From contig CAYVHB010000001.1 in assembly GCA_964450865.1 (NCBI GenBank), forward strand, positions 124,001 to 188,000: 64,000 nucleotides of DNA, read 5' to 3'. Positions within the stretch are counted from its first letter, which is position 1, and each line of letters starts with the position of its first letter. Below, piece after piece: positions 20,319 through 29,166 of this stretch. A program made the translations under genes and the position numbers. Below the pieces are notes generated by a model that saw only the letters and a program-made list of their open reading frames with translations, was not told where the DNA came from and ran no database searches. The DNA is from CAYVHB01 sp964450865. GTDB lineage: Bacteria > Bacillota > Clostridia > Saccharofermentanales > UBA5734.

Positions 20319-21123
20319 TGCGCCGCAGCCTCCTTTCCAGACGAGCCACGAGATCGGAAAGGCCGATCACCAGGGTCAGATAAATCGCTGCTACAGCCAG
20401 CAGCGGCAAGGAAGCGTCATAAGTCTTGGAACGGATCAGGTCGCCGGCCCGGGTCAGGTCCGAGACTGCAATGAAGGCAGCAATCGAAGTCTCTTTCAGC
20501 AGGGTAATGAGCTCATTGAACAAGGCTGGCAAAATATTCTTGAAAGCCTGGGGCAGGATAATTTTGCGCATGGTGATATTATAGGTTAATCCCAGCGTGC
20601 GGCCGGCTTCCATCTGGCCACGATCGACAGCGAGAATGCCAGCGCGGATAATTTCCGCAACATAAGCACCGCTGTTGACACTGAAGGCCATGATGGCGAC
20701 GAGCACCTTGTCAATATTGACCGAGGCAAAAATACCATAATAGATAATCATCAGCTGGACGACAGCCGGTGTACCGCGGATGACGGTCAGGTAGATATTG
20801 GCAAAGCGGGTCAGGAAAAAAAGATAGCGGCCGTTATGCTCCAGCACTTTGATCAGGGCCAGCCCCAGGCCAATCACCGTACCGATCAGCGTGGCGAAAA
20901 CCGTGATCTCCAGGGTAACCAGCAGGCCGTTCACGAGCAGCATATAACGATGGCCTTCGATAAAATCATTGATGAAATTGGTCCGGACTCTCTGCAGAAA
21001 AGCCGTTTCGATGCCCAGCTGACTTTGGAAAGCCACGACCAGCGCCGCGAGGGCCAGGATCAGGAGGGCCAGCAAACCCAGCACCTTCCCCCATTTCTGG
21101 TAGCGCGCCTGATCAGAATTCAT
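20305..21123 (-). CDS. Polar amino-acid ABC transporter permease
   Basis: 272-residue inner-membrane permease of the HisM/GlnP family. After a basic N terminus it has five or six transmembrane helices; LLVTLEITVFATLIGTVIGLGLAL is the first conserved segment, and VNSGAYVAEIIRAGILAVDRGQMEAGRTLG is the EAA loop that contacts the ATPase. The ATG at 21123 follows AAAGGAGG by 7 nt. A strong hairpin separates it from the binding-protein gene upstream and probably lowers its expression relative to that protein. Only one permease gene is present, so it likely acts as a homodimer. Confidence 0.92.
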   Translation of the reverse strand: MNSDQARYQKWGKVLGLLALLILALAALVVAFQSQLGIETAFLQRVRTNFINDFIEGHRYMLLVNGLLVTLEITVFATLIGTVIGLGLALIKVLEHNGRYLFFLTRFANIYLTVIRGTPAVVQLMIIYYGIFASVNIDKVLVAIMAFSVNSGAYVAEIIRAGILAVDRGQMEAGRTLGLTYNITMRKIILPQAFKNILPALFNELITLLKETSIAAFIAVSDLTRAGDLIRSKTYDASLPLLAVAAIYLTLVIGLSDLVARLERRLRRSDNR

Positions 21124-21147
21124 GGCCTGACCTCCTTTGATGGAAAA

Positions 21148-21180
21148 CCGGCCCGGACAATAACAAAGGGTCCGGGCCGG
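21148..21180 (-). promoter_or_regulatory. Strong hairpin between binding protein and permease
   Basis: Perfect 11-bp inverted repeat CCGGCCCGGAC (21148-21158) / GTCCGGGCCGG (21170-21180), loop 11 nt, starting 13 nt past the stop of the binding-protein gene. Followed on the minus strand by TTTTCC. It could be a partial terminator or a 3' stabiliser giving more binding protein than permease. Confidence 0.8.
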
Positions 21181-21192
21181 CTGGTGGAGCAA

Positions 21193-21981
21193 TTACTGCT
21201 GGCTGGTCTTGCGGATGACAACGACCTGGGAAGCATCAAAGTAAGTAGTGGAAAAATCAACGTTGACCTTGCGCTCTTCTTTGACCGTCATGCCGGCGGC
21301 GATCACATCGATCTTGCCGCTGTTCAGGGCAGGAATCAGGCCGTCAAAATCAATACTCTCAACGACCAGTTCCTTGTTCAGGGACTTGGCAACGCGGGCC
21401 ATGATATCGATATCAACACCCACAACAACACTCTGATTGTCCAGGTATTCGAAAGGCGGGAAACCCGGTGCGGTGCCCATCACGAGCTTGCCGCCGGCTG
21501 CACCCACATTCATGTCCGGGGCTTTGCCGCCCTGGTTGGCATGTGAATCAACGGAAGCCTGCAGTGAGCCATCACTGATTAGCGCGGCCAGGACTTCATC
21601 AATCTTGGCCTTGAGCTCGGCTTGTCCTTTATTGACTGCAATGGCGTACTGTTCCTTTTCAAATCCGACATCCAGCACGACCAGATCGGCGTTCTGCTTG
21701 GTAAAGATTTCGGCGGTGAAACGGTCCATGATGACGGCATCGACCTTCTTCTGTTTGAGGGCAGTGATGGCGTCAACAAACTGCTTGTACTGGGAGACGG
21801 ATTTGGCTTTGACTTTTTCAGTGGCGATGGTGTCGCCGGTGGTGCCGAGCTGGGTGCCGATCACTTTGCCTTCGAGGTCGGCCAGGGTGCTGATCTTGAC
21901 TTCTTTTGTGGCACAGGCTGCACTGCTGAAAGCCAGGGCCAGCATGCATACCAGTGCCAGCAGACGGGTCAGTTTTTTCAT
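21193..21981 (-). CDS. Amino-acid ABC transporter binding protein, circularly permuted
   Basis: 262 residues with a signal sequence (MKKLTRLLALVCMLALAFSSAACA; Cys at 23 could be a lipobox Cys though Ser replaces the usual Leu). The mature part has the family motifs in swapped order. Residues 28-146 hold what is normally lobe 2 and the C terminus (KISTLADLEGKVIGTQLGTTGD, QYAIAVNKGQAELK, SDGSLQASVDSH). Residues 165-258 hold the normal N-terminal lobe (KLVMGTAPGFPPFEYLDNQ, VGVDIDIMARVAKSL, IDVIAAGMTVKEERKVNVDFS, FDASQVVVIR). This is a circular permutation of a GlnH-type fold, not a rearranged gene fragment, because both parts are complete and joined by a Gly-rich linker. Start ATG at 21981 follows GGAG by 9 nt. 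Confidence 0.88.
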   Translation of the reverse strand: MKKLTRLLALVCMLALAFSSAACATKEVKISTLADLEGKVIGTQLGTTGDTIATEKVKAKSVSQYKQFVDAITALKQKKVDAVIMDRFTAEIFTKQNADLVVLDVGFEKEQYAIAVNKGQAELKAKIDEVLAALISDGSLQASVDSHANQGGKAPDMNVGAAGGKLVMGTAPGFPPFEYLDNQSVVVGVDIDIMARVAKSLNKELVVESIDFDGLIPALNSGKIDVIAAGMTVKEERKVNVDFSTTYFDASQVVVIRKTSQQ

Positions 21982-22016
21982 AGCTTGATACTCCATTCAT
22001 TCTGATTCTGTACGCT

Positions 22017-22105
22017 GGACCGGCAGAGCGGAGCGAACGGCAGCCAAACATCAGCCTGACTGCCGTATTGAAGTCAATCAAAGATGCCGGACGCTCCACC
22101 GGTCC
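22017..22105 (-). promoter_or_regulatory. Structured 5' leader of the amino-acid ABC operon
   Basis: On the minus strand GGACCGG-GGAGCG (22105-22092) pairs with CGCTC-CCGGTCC (about 22035-22017), enclosing a second stem ACGGCAG/CTGCCGT (22066-22060 with 22043-22037). It lies between the promoter and the start codon at 21981. It may be a cis-regulatory RNA; it matches no riboswitch class I recognise. Confidence 0.45.
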
Positions 22106-22121
22106 ATCGACGTACTGAATA

Positions 22122-22150
22122 TTTATACAACAAAGACCGGCAACAATCAA
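22122..22150 (-). promoter_or_regulatory. Promoter of the amino-acid ABC operon
   Basis: On the minus strand TTGATT (22150-22145), 17-nt spacer, TATAAA (22127-22122). The predicted leader before the ATG at 21981 is about 130 nt and contains the structured element at 22017-22105. Confidence 0.55.
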
Positions 22151-22250
22151 GGCGGCTGACCTGATTTGCTACACCGGATTCAGGCCGGAAGCACTTTGCT
22201 GGTACGCCTGATTCGCACCATGTGGCGTCCGCCAGGGCAGACAATACCGC

Positions 22251-24692
22251 TTATTCGCGCAGCTGGGCGCCAGCCTGGTCGCGCAGGGCAGCCAGCACGG
22301 CGGCAACGGCCGGCTGGATATCCTCGTCGCTTAAAGTCTTTTCTGCCGATCGGAATACCAGGCTGAAGGCGACCGATTTTTTGCCAGCCGGAACCTGCGG
22401 TCCCTGATAGACATCAAACAAGGTCACCGACTCCAGAAGCGAACCGCCCTGGGCCGATATCAGCCCGGCCAGATCCGCAACGAGGACCGCCTGGTCAACC
22501 ATTAGCGCCAGATCACGGGTTACAGCCGGGAAGCGCGGCAGCGGCTGATAAGTCCGTTTATCACTGGCAGCGGCCAGCAGCTGATTCACCTCGATATCAA
22601 GCAGAACCGCGCCGGGTGGCGCACTGAATGCCTCGGCAACATCAGGATGGACAACACCAAGCCAGCCGGCCAGCTGGCCGCTGATGAACAGCTCCGCACT
22701 GCGGCCCGGATGCAGCCACGGCCGGGCTGCAGCCCGGGTGAAGCGGAACTGGCTGATCCCAAGGTGGACCAGCAGTTCTTCGACAGCGCCCTTCAAGCTG
22801 AAAAAAGCCTCGCCGCTGCTGGCCGGAGCCTGGCTATCATAAACCAGGCTAGCCAGATGCAGGACTTCATCCGGTAATTCAGTCATCGGCAGGGATTTCG
22901 CCTGATAAGTATAAGCCAGTTCGAACAGGCGGGCAGCCGGAACCGAACGATTCCAGTTGGTCGCTGCCACTTGCAGCATGGAAGGAACCATCGACGTCCG
23001 CATGCAACTGTAATCCTCACCGAGCGGATTGATGATCACCACGCTCTGGCGCAGCGCATGATCAGCCGGCAGATTCATCTTGTCCAGCTGGCGCGGGCTT
23101 TCAAACGAATAGGTACAGATTTCAAAGAAGCCCTGGGCAATCAGCAGATCCTTGATCTTTTCAATGGTACGCTGGCGGGGAGTCCGGCCGCCCAGTGTCG
23201 TCTGTTTACCGGACAGCAGGCTCGGCTCGATTTTGTTGTAACCATAGATCCGGGCCACCTCTTCAGCCAGGTCCGCTTCACTTTCAAGATCGGGGCGATA
23301 GCTGGGGATATCCACCAGCCAGCTGGCCGCGAGGTCCGCGCTGTCCGGCGTCACTTCGCAGCCCAGGCGGATCAGGATGTCGCGCATGTAAGATGGTTCC
23401 AGGCTGGTACCCAGGAAACGATTGATCATTGCCGGCCGGCAGCGCAGCTGGACCGGAGGCGGACAGACCGGCCAGACGTCAATCATGCCCTGGCAAACCT
23501 GGCCACAGGCCAGTTGCTCGATCAGCTCACAAGCCCGATCCAGGGCCCGTGCCGCATTCAATACATCCAGCCCTTTTTCAAACCGGGCTGAAGCCTCGGT
23601 GCGCAAGCCGATTTTACGGGCCGTCTGACGTACGGACTGAGGATTGAAAGTAGCCGATTCAAACAGGATGGTGGTCGTCGTCGCGGTAATTTCCGAGTTT
23701 TCCGCGCCCATGACCCCCGCCACGGCAACTGCCCGGTCACGATCGGCAATGACCAGCATGTTTTCATCGAGCGGGCGATCCACGCTGTCAAGCGTCCGGA
23801 TGACCTCGCCGGCCCGGGCCCGGCGAACTATGATCTGCTGACCGGCCAGCTCGGCCAGGTCGAAGGCATGCATCGGCTGGCCCAGCTCCAGCATCACGTA
23901 ATTGGTGATGTCAACGATGTTGTTGATCGGGCGCACGCCGGCGCAGCGCAGACGCCGCCGCAACCAGTCCGGCGACGGTTCAATGCGCACATCGCGGACG
24001 ACCCGGCCACAGTATCGGTTACACAGATCCGGTGCCTCGATCCGGATCCGGGCCAGGTCCGCCGAAGCCAGCGGACTTTGCGCCGTGACAGATGGCTGGC
24101 GCGGCGTGAACGGCAGATCAAAGGTCACGGCGGCTTCGCGGCCAAGTCCTTCGACAGCAAAACAGTCGACGCGGTTGGATGTGATTTCGAACTCGATCAC
24201 CGTGTCATGAATGCCGAGCACATCGCGGATATCAAGGCCCGGCGGCGTGTCCGGCTTGAGGATAAAAATCCCGTCCTCGGCCGCTTCCGGGAAATCAGCC
24301 GGGGTATAGCCCAGTTCATCAATGGAACAGAGCATGCCCTCGGACAGCTCACCGCGCAATTTGCCTTTATTGATCCGGGTGCCATCGGCCAGGCTGGCGC
24401 CATGCAGGGCGACCGGCACCACATCACCGACCGCGACGTTCTTCGCCCCGGTGATAATCTGCAGACGGGGCGTATCAGTCAGGCCGACATCCAGCTGACA
24501 AATCTGCAGCTTGTCGGCATTGGGATGACCGCTCAGGTCAACGATCCGGCCGGTTACAACCTTCTGAATGCTTGCGCCAAGCGTTTCGCAACCTTCTACC
24601 TTGGAACCGGACAGGGTCAGGCCGTCACAGATTGCCTTGGCCGGCAGCTCCAGCGGTGTATAATCTTTCAGCCATTCAATGGAAACCTTCAT
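22251..24692 (-). CDS. pheT: Phenylalanyl-tRNA synthetase beta subunit
   Basis: 813-residue beta subunit of the (alpha-beta)2 synthetase that charges tRNA-Phe. Domains in order: N-terminal B1 and tRNA-binding EMAP-like domain (about 40-150), B3/4 editing domain (about 205-380; it clears Tyr-tRNA-Phe), B5 DNA-binding-like domain (about 400-475), a synthetase-like core, and the C-terminal ferredoxin-like anticodon domain (about 720-813). The ATG at 24692 follows GGAGG by 9 nt; seven codons further upstream have no site. It is 21 nt downstream of pheS, under the same T-box. Confidence 0.96.
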   Translation of the reverse strand: MKVSIEWLKDYTPLELPAKAICDGLTLSGSKVEGCETLGASIQKVVTGRIVDLSGHPNADKLQICQLDVGLTDTPRLQIITGAKNVAVGDVVPVALHGASLADGTRINKGKLRGELSEGMLCSIDELGYTPADFPEAAEDGIFILKPDTPPGLDIRDVLGIHDTVIEFEITSNRVDCFAVEGLGREAAVTFDLPFTPRQPSVTAQSPLASADLARIRIEAPDLCNRYCGRVVRDVRIEPSPDWLRRRLRCAGVRPINNIVDITNYVMLELGQPMHAFDLAELAGQQIIVRRARAGEVIRTLDSVDRPLDENMLVIADRDRAVAVAGVMGAENSEITATTTTILFESATFNPQSVRQTARKIGLRTEASARFEKGLDVLNAARALDRACELIEQLACGQVCQGMIDVWPVCPPPVQLRCRPAMINRFLGTSLEPSYMRDILIRLGCEVTPDSADLAASWLVDIPSYRPDLESEADLAEEVARIYGYNKIEPSLLSGKQTTLGGRTPRQRTIEKIKDLLIAQGFFEICTYSFESPRQLDKMNLPADHALRQSVVIINPLGEDYSCMRTSMVPSMLQVAATNWNRSVPAARLFELAYTYQAKSLPMTELPDEVLHLASLVYDSQAPASSGEAFFSLKGAVEELLVHLGISQFRFTRAAARPWLHPGRSAELFISGQLAGWLGVVHPDVAEAFSAPPGAVLLDIEVNQLLAAASDKRTYQPLPRFPAVTRDLALMVDQAVLVADLAGLISAQGGSLLESVTLFDVYQGPQVPAGKKSVAFSLVFRSAEKTLSDEDIQPAVAAVLAALRDQAGAQLRE

Positions 24693-24713
24693 AGCTTGCT
24701 TCCTCCAGATCAA

Positions 24714-25745
24714 TCAGCGGAACTGCCGCAAGAATCGCACGTCGTTTTCATAAAAGTTGCGAATATCATCAATACCGAAGCGGCCCATCGCCGTCCGTTC
24801 GACGCCGATCCCAAAGGCAAAACCGCTGTACACTTCCGGATCGATGCCGCAATTTGCCAGCACCCCCGGATGGACCATGCCAGCTCCCAGCACTTCAATC
24901 CAGCCCTCCCCCTTGCAGGTCCGGCAGCCTGCGCCGCCACAGGCCATGCAGGAAATATCCACCTCGCAGCTGGGCTCGGTAAACGGAAAGTGATGGGGCC
25001 GCAAACGGATTTTAGTCTCGGTGCCAAACAGCTGGCGGGCAAAAAGCTGCAGCGAACCCACCAGGTCTCCCATGGTCACACCACGGTCAACAACCAGGCC
25101 CTCGATCTGGTGAAAGATCGGTGAATGGGTCGCATCAAGGGCATCCGAACGATATACCTTGCCCGGGCAGACGACCTTGATCGGCGGCTGCTGCTGCTGC
25201 ATGACCCGGATCTGGACGGGCGAGGTCTGGGTCCGCAACAGGATATTATCTGTTATATAGAATGTATCCTGGGTATCGCGAGCCGGATGTCCGGAAGGAA
25301 TCCGCAACATTTCGAAGTTGAAAAGGTCCAGCTCAACCTCCGGGCCTTCGGCAATTGAATAGCCAAGGCCGAGAAAAACATCGCAAATTTCGTCAATGGC
25401 CTTGGTCAGCGGGTGCCGGGAGCCAACAACCTGCAGCCGGCCGGGCATGGTCACATCAAGGGTTTCCTGCTGCAGGCGATGCAGCTTCTCCCTGGCCCGC
25501 AATTGCTGCAGGGCCTGGGCGAGACCGGTTTCAATGTGCTCGCGAACCTGATTGGCAAGCTGGCCGGCAGCTGGCCGTTCCTCGGCTGACAGCGCGCCCA
25601 TGCCGCGCAGGATGGCAGTCAATTCTCCCTTTTTGCCCAGGTAACGGATACGCAGGCTCTCGATCGTCTCCGAGGCCCCGGCCTGGGCCAGTACCTGGTC
25701 AAATTTTTCCTGCAAATGAGTCAAAGCGTGTTTGAGGTCAGACAT
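24714..25745 (-). CDS. pheS: Phenylalanyl-tRNA synthetase alpha subunit
   Basis: 343-residue catalytic subunit. It has an N-terminal coiled coil, then class II motifs: motif 1 near HPLTKAIDEICDVFLGLGYSIAEGPEVE, motif 2 RTQTSPVQIRVM...GKVYRSD with the Arg that binds ATP, and motif 3 FAFGIGVERTAMGRFGIDDIR at the C terminus. The CxxCxxxxC segment (CMACGGAGCRTC) is as in bacterial enzymes. The true start is the ATG at 25745, which follows GGAGG by 7 nt; the frame is open back to 25841 only because it runs into the T-box leader. Confidence 0.97.
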   Translation of the reverse strand: MSDLKHALTHLQEKFDQVLAQAGASETIESLRIRYLGKKGELTAILRGMGALSAEERPAAGQLANQVREHIETGLAQALQQLRAREKLHRLQQETLDVTMPGRLQVVGSRHPLTKAIDEICDVFLGLGYSIAEGPEVELDLFNFEMLRIPSGHPARDTQDTFYITDNILLRTQTSPVQIRVMQQQQPPIKVVCPGKVYRSDALDATHSPIFHQIEGLVVDRGVTMGDLVGSLQLFARQLFGTETKIRLRPHHFPFTEPSCEVDISCMACGGAGCRTCKGEGWIEVLGAGMVHPGVLANCGIDPEVYSGFAFGIGVERTAMGRFGIDDIRNFYENDVRFLRQFR

Positions 25746-25759
25746 GTATACACCTCCAT

Positions 25760-26092
25760 AAAAAATAAAAATCTCCCATCCCGAACGGGACGGAAGACAC
25801 TCCGCGGTACCACCCGAATTCTGCAGCCACGGCTGCAGCACTTGTCCGGCCGATAACGAGGCCAGCCGTCATACCCTACCAGCGCTCAGCCGATGCTGCC
25901 TGGCATATGCTGCCCGACAGATGCCGGTCAGATAATTAGCCATTTAACCGGCAATCGACCATGTCGCCTTGAGGTATGCCGCTCCGGAGTGAACTTCAGC
26001 TGCCGCGCACCCGGGGGGGCTTGCAGCCCGGTGACCCCACCCTCTCTGCTGGCCGTTTGCAACTTACTCGCTCCATCATGGCGTTGGATTAT
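25760..26092 (-). promoter_or_regulatory. T-box riboswitch of pheST (specifier UUC, Phe)
   Basis: Minus-strand leader between promoter and pheS. The diagnostic T-box sequence GGGTGGTACCGCG is at 25815-25803, followed by a terminator hairpin CTTCCGTCCC/GGGATGGGAG (25796-25773) and T-rich tail. The likely specifier codon TTC (25993-25991) sits in a Stem I-like region, which fits control by uncharged tRNA-Phe. When tRNA-Phe is uncharged, the antiterminator would form and pheS-pheT would be transcribed. The specifier was chosen by eye and should be checked by folding. Confidence 0.9.
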
Positions 26093-26098
26093 TGAGTA

Positions 26099-26128
26099 AT
26101 CATATCACCGTCAGCCAGACTTTGTAAA
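26099..26128 (-). promoter_or_regulatory. Promoter of the T-box pheST operon
   Basis: Minus-strand TTTACA (26128-26123), 18-nt spacer, TATGAT (26104-26099), placing the transcription start near 26092 at the beginning of the T-box. Confidence 0.6.
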
Positions 26129-26260
26129 GCAGCAATCTGGCAATGAACAGCGATCATGGCCGGGCCACTGATTCATCAGAAAGAACGCTTCCGGCTACCG
26201 GTCCGTACCCTGGCAGGGTCAGATCAACGCCTGCAGGTGCCGGTCTTGGCCCTGGCAGCC

Positions 26261-26920
26261 TCAGGTTAATCCTTGCAGCCATGGATTGCTGCTGATTTCC
26301 CGACCCAGTGTCGTTGCCGGCCCATGTCCGGGCAAAACCGGGATTTGCGGACCGGTGCGGCTGGCCAGCCGGATCAGGCGCAGCAGCGAAGCCTGCATGG
26401 CCTGGTCATCCCCGCCGAGGTCGGTCCGGCCAATCGCGCCGGCAAACAATGTATCGCCGGTAAAAAGCGCAATCGGCTTGTGTGCCAGCGACAGGAGAAA
26501 ACACATGCTGCCAACGGTATGGCCAGGTGTGTGCAGGGCCTCAATTTCAATATCAGCAGCCAGCATTTGTTGCCAGCCGTCAACCAGCAGGGCCTGCGCC
26601 GGACGCATGGTCTGGCTGCGACCGATGAGCACGGAAAGATTCACTTCCGCGTCGGTCAGGGCATCCTGCTCAGATTCATGAATCAGCAAAGGGGCTCCAG
26701 TCAGATCGCGCCATTCATCGGCCCGGCCAATATGATCAAAATGCCCATGGGTCGCCAGCAGCCAGGCAACTGGCGCCAACTCGGCGGGACAGCGGCCGGG
26801 CCGCAAGACCGGATCAATCAGGCAAGTAACCGGACCGACGTCAATCAGCCAGGTATTGGCCTGAATCGGACCGTCAGGAATCAGGTGGATCTGGATCGGA
26901 CCTTGCGTCAGAATTTTCAT
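26261..26920 (-). CDS. MBL-fold metallo-hydrolase, glyoxalase II-like
   Basis: 219-residue metallo-beta-lactamase-fold hydrolase. The zinc motif THGHFDHIGRADEW (H-x-H-x-D-H) is at about residue 58, with further ligands in LHTPGHTVGSMCF (about 130), FTGDTLFAGAIGRTDLGG and the final PGHGPATTLGREISSNPW. The last pattern, with HGPxTTxGxE, is that of bacterial hydroxyacylglutathione hydrolase-like enzymes that cleave thioesters. The exact substrate is unknown. AAAGGATAAG precedes the ATG. It is the gene after dtd on the same strand, with 110 nt between. Confidence 0.82.
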   Translation of the reverse strand: MKILTQGPIQIHLIPDGPIQANTWLIDVGPVTCLIDPVLRPGRCPAELAPVAWLLATHGHFDHIGRADEWRDLTGAPLLIHESEQDALTDAEVNLSVLIGRSQTMRPAQALLVDGWQQMLAADIEIEALHTPGHTVGSMCFLLSLAHKPIALFTGDTLFAGAIGRTDLGGDDQAMQASLLRLIRLASRTGPQIPVLPGHGPATTLGREISSNPWLQGLT

Positions 26921-27030
26921 GGTGACTTATCCTTTTTGCATGTCAGTGTGATTATCCTTGATGATGCGACCGTGCGGCTTTGCGTTTTATTATTGCACGG
27001 TTTCCAGATTTTTGACAGCACAACTTTCCC

Positions 27031-27483
27031 TTATGACTTGTCAGGGTTGATTTCCAGCATCAGGGTAACCGGACCGGCATTGACCAGGCTGACCTGCATA
27101 TCAGCGCCAAACCGGCCTTGGCCAACCAGAAGGCCACAAGCCCGCAGCTGATTGCAGAAATACTCATACAATTCATTGGCCAGCACCGGTGCCGCAGCCT
27201 GATCAAAACCTGGCCGGTTGCCGCGGCGGGTATCGGCATAGAGTGTAAATTGCGAAACAACCAGGATTGAACCGCCAATATCCTGTACCGAGCGGTTCAT
27301 TTTGTCCTGCTCATCACGAAAAATTCGCAGGCGGGCTACCTTGCCCGCGAGCTGGCTGGCAATCGCCGGCGTATCCTGATGAGTCACACCCAGCAAAACA
27401 AGGAGACCCTGCCCGATTTCGGACAGGATCTCCCCTTCTACCGTGACACTGGCCCGGCTGACGCGCTGGACGAGGGCACGCAT
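27031..27483 (-). CDS. dtd: D-aminoacyl-tRNA deacylase
   Basis: 150-residue enzyme that hydrolyses D-amino acids from mischarged tRNAs. Conserved family motifs are MRALVQRVSRASVTVEG at the start, GGSILVVSQFTLYADTRRGNRPGF in the centre and SLVNAGPVTLMLE near the end, the last carrying the cross-subunit Gly-Pro. Length and motifs are standard. The start lies 9 nt after the gdhA stop with only a weak ribosome site, so it is probably translated by coupling to gdhA. Confidence 0.95.
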   Translation of the reverse strand: MRALVQRVSRASVTVEGEILSEIGQGLLVLLGVTHQDTPAIASQLAGKVARLRIFRDEQDKMNRSVQDIGGSILVVSQFTLYADTRRGNRPGFDQAAAPVLANELYEYFCNQLRACGLLVGQGRFGADMQVSLVNAGPVTLMLEINPDKS

Positions 27484-27492
27484 CGCCTGAAT

Positions 27493-28830
27493 TTAGTAGG
27501 CGATGCCCTGCTGATACATGGCGGTCGCAACCTTTTCGAAACCGGCGATGTTGGCGCCCATCATCAGGTTGTCCGGATCACCATACTCGGCAGCAGCCCG
27601 GGCGGAATTCTTGTAAATGTTGATCATGATATCTTTGAGTTTGGCATCAACTTCTTCGAAGGTCCAGCTGTAGCGCATGCTGTTCTGGCACATTTCGAGG
27701 GCGGAGGTGGCGACACCACCCGCATTGGCGGCCTTGGCCGGTCCATAGATGACCTTGTTCTGCAGATAGACTTCGATGGCTTCCGGGGTCGAAGGCATGT
27801 TGGCGCCTTCACCGACGGCCTTGCAGCCATTCTTGACCAGCAGCGCGGCCGACTCGGCGTCGATTTCGTTCTGTGTGGCGCTCGGCAGGGCAATATCACA
27901 AGGGACAGACCAGATGCCGTTGCAACCTTCGGTATAGGTGGCATTCGGACGATACTGGAGATATTCCTTGATACGGCCGCGCTTTTCAAGCTTGATTTCC
28001 TTGACGGCGTCGAGATCAATGCCCTCAGGATCATAGATGTAACCGTCAGAGTCGCTCAGGGTAACAACTTTGCCGCCCATCTGGTTGACCTTTTCCGTCG
28101 CAAAGATCGCGACGTTGCCAGAACCGGAAATCGATACGACGGAATCCTTGAAGCTCAGGCCCTTGGCATTGAGGGCTTCTTCCATGAAGTAGCACAGTCC
28201 GTAACCAGTCGCTTCGGTGCGGGCCAGTGAACCACCCCAGGTCAGGCCCTTGCCGGTGAGAACGCCGGTGAAATCATTAGCCAGGCGCTTGTACTGACCA
28301 TACATGTAACCAATTTCACGGCCGCCGGTACCGATATCACCAGCCGGGACGTCAGTGTCCGGACCGATGTGGCGCCACAGCTCAGTCATGAAGCTCTGGC
28401 AGAAACGCATGATTTCCATATCACTCTTGCCGCGCGGATTGAAGTCGGAACCACCCTTGCCGCCGCCGATCGGCAGGCCGGTGAGGGAATTCTTCAGAAT
28501 CTGCTCAAAGCCCAGGAACTTGATGACGCTGAGATTGACCGAAGGATGCAGGCGCAGGCCGCCTTTGTATGGGCCGATGGCGCTATTGAACTGAACACGC
28601 ATACCACGGTTGACCTGTACTTTGCCCTGGTCGTCGACCCATGTAACCCGGAAAATGACCTGACGCTCCGGTTCGACGATCCGGTTGAAGATACCGGCCG
28701 CTACCCATTCCGGGTGCTTCTCGGCCACGGGCTCGAGGCTCTCGAGCACTTCCCGGACTGCCTGATGGAATTCGGGTTCGTTGGGATTTCTGGCTACGAC
28801 CTGGTCAAAAACAGACTTGAGAATTTGCAT
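27493..28830 (-). CDS. gdhA: Glutamate dehydrogenase (hexameric, NADP-type)
   Basis: 445-residue enzyme interconverting glutamate and 2-oxoglutarate plus ammonium. Catalytic region GGGKGGSDFNPRGKSDMEIMRFCQSFMTEL includes the active Lys; the Rossmann domain begins VVSISGSGNVAIFATEKV. VTLSDSDGYI at the end of the second strand is the pattern of NADP-preferring bacterial enzymes. A start ATG at 28830 follows AGGAGG by 7 nt. A promoter (28928-28957) stands upstream, and dtd follows. In an amino-acid-fermenting anaerobe the enzyme could act in glutamate catabolism or ammonium assimilation. Confidence 0.97.
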   Translation of the reverse strand: MQILKSVFDQVVARNPNEPEFHQAVREVLESLEPVAEKHPEWVAAGIFNRIVEPERQVIFRVTWVDDQGKVQVNRGMRVQFNSAIGPYKGGLRLHPSVNLSVIKFLGFEQILKNSLTGLPIGGGKGGSDFNPRGKSDMEIMRFCQSFMTELWRHIGPDTDVPAGDIGTGGREIGYMYGQYKRLANDFTGVLTGKGLTWGGSLARTEATGYGLCYFMEEALNAKGLSFKDSVVSISGSGNVAIFATEKVNQMGGKVVTLSDSDGYIYDPEGIDLDAVKEIKLEKRGRIKEYLQYRPNATYTEGCNGIWSVPCDIALPSATQNEIDAESAALLVKNGCKAVGEGANMPSTPEAIEVYLQNKVIYGPAKAANAGGVATSALEMCQNSMRYSWTFEEVDAKLKDIMINIYKNSARAAAEYGDPDNLMMGANIAGFEKVATAMYQQGIAY

Positions 28831-28927
28831 GGGAATTCCTCCTAAAAACCTGTTCGATCGTCATTGATCGATGGGCGCAATACTGCAGCCCCTCAAATCA
28901 GGTTCGGACTGCCTTGCCCACGCACCT

Positions 28928-28957
28928 ATGATATGACTAAAGAAATAGATTTGTCAA
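28928..28957 (-). promoter_or_regulatory. Promoter of gdhA-dtd
   Basis: Minus-strand consensus TTGACA (28957-28952), 18-nt spacer, TATCAT (28933-28928), about 100 nt upstream of the gdhA start. The rest of 28831-29166 holds an AT-rich patch and a GCATGA/TCATGC hairpin at 29006-29022, but no gene with a start codon and ribosome site. Confidence 0.7.
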
Positions 28958-29166
28958 TAAAAATGCAAGACGAAATGTTCAATCTTGCAATATTTTCTAT
29001 ATTCGGGCATGATTGGCTCATGCAATACTGCCTTTGATGCCAGCAAGCAGCTTCGGGCTGATCAGTCAGCTGAGCAAGCTTGCCAGCATGAAGGTATCGC
29101 AATTCAGGTCACAGCTGTTGCAGCCGCAGCAGTCCTGTACAGTCTGCGGGGCAGCATTCCAGGCAA

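Noticed and set aside
26969..27001. ACCGTGC/GCACGGT hairpin between dtd and the MBL gene
   Set aside because: Loop of 19 nt and no U-run on the minus strand; not convincing as a terminator.
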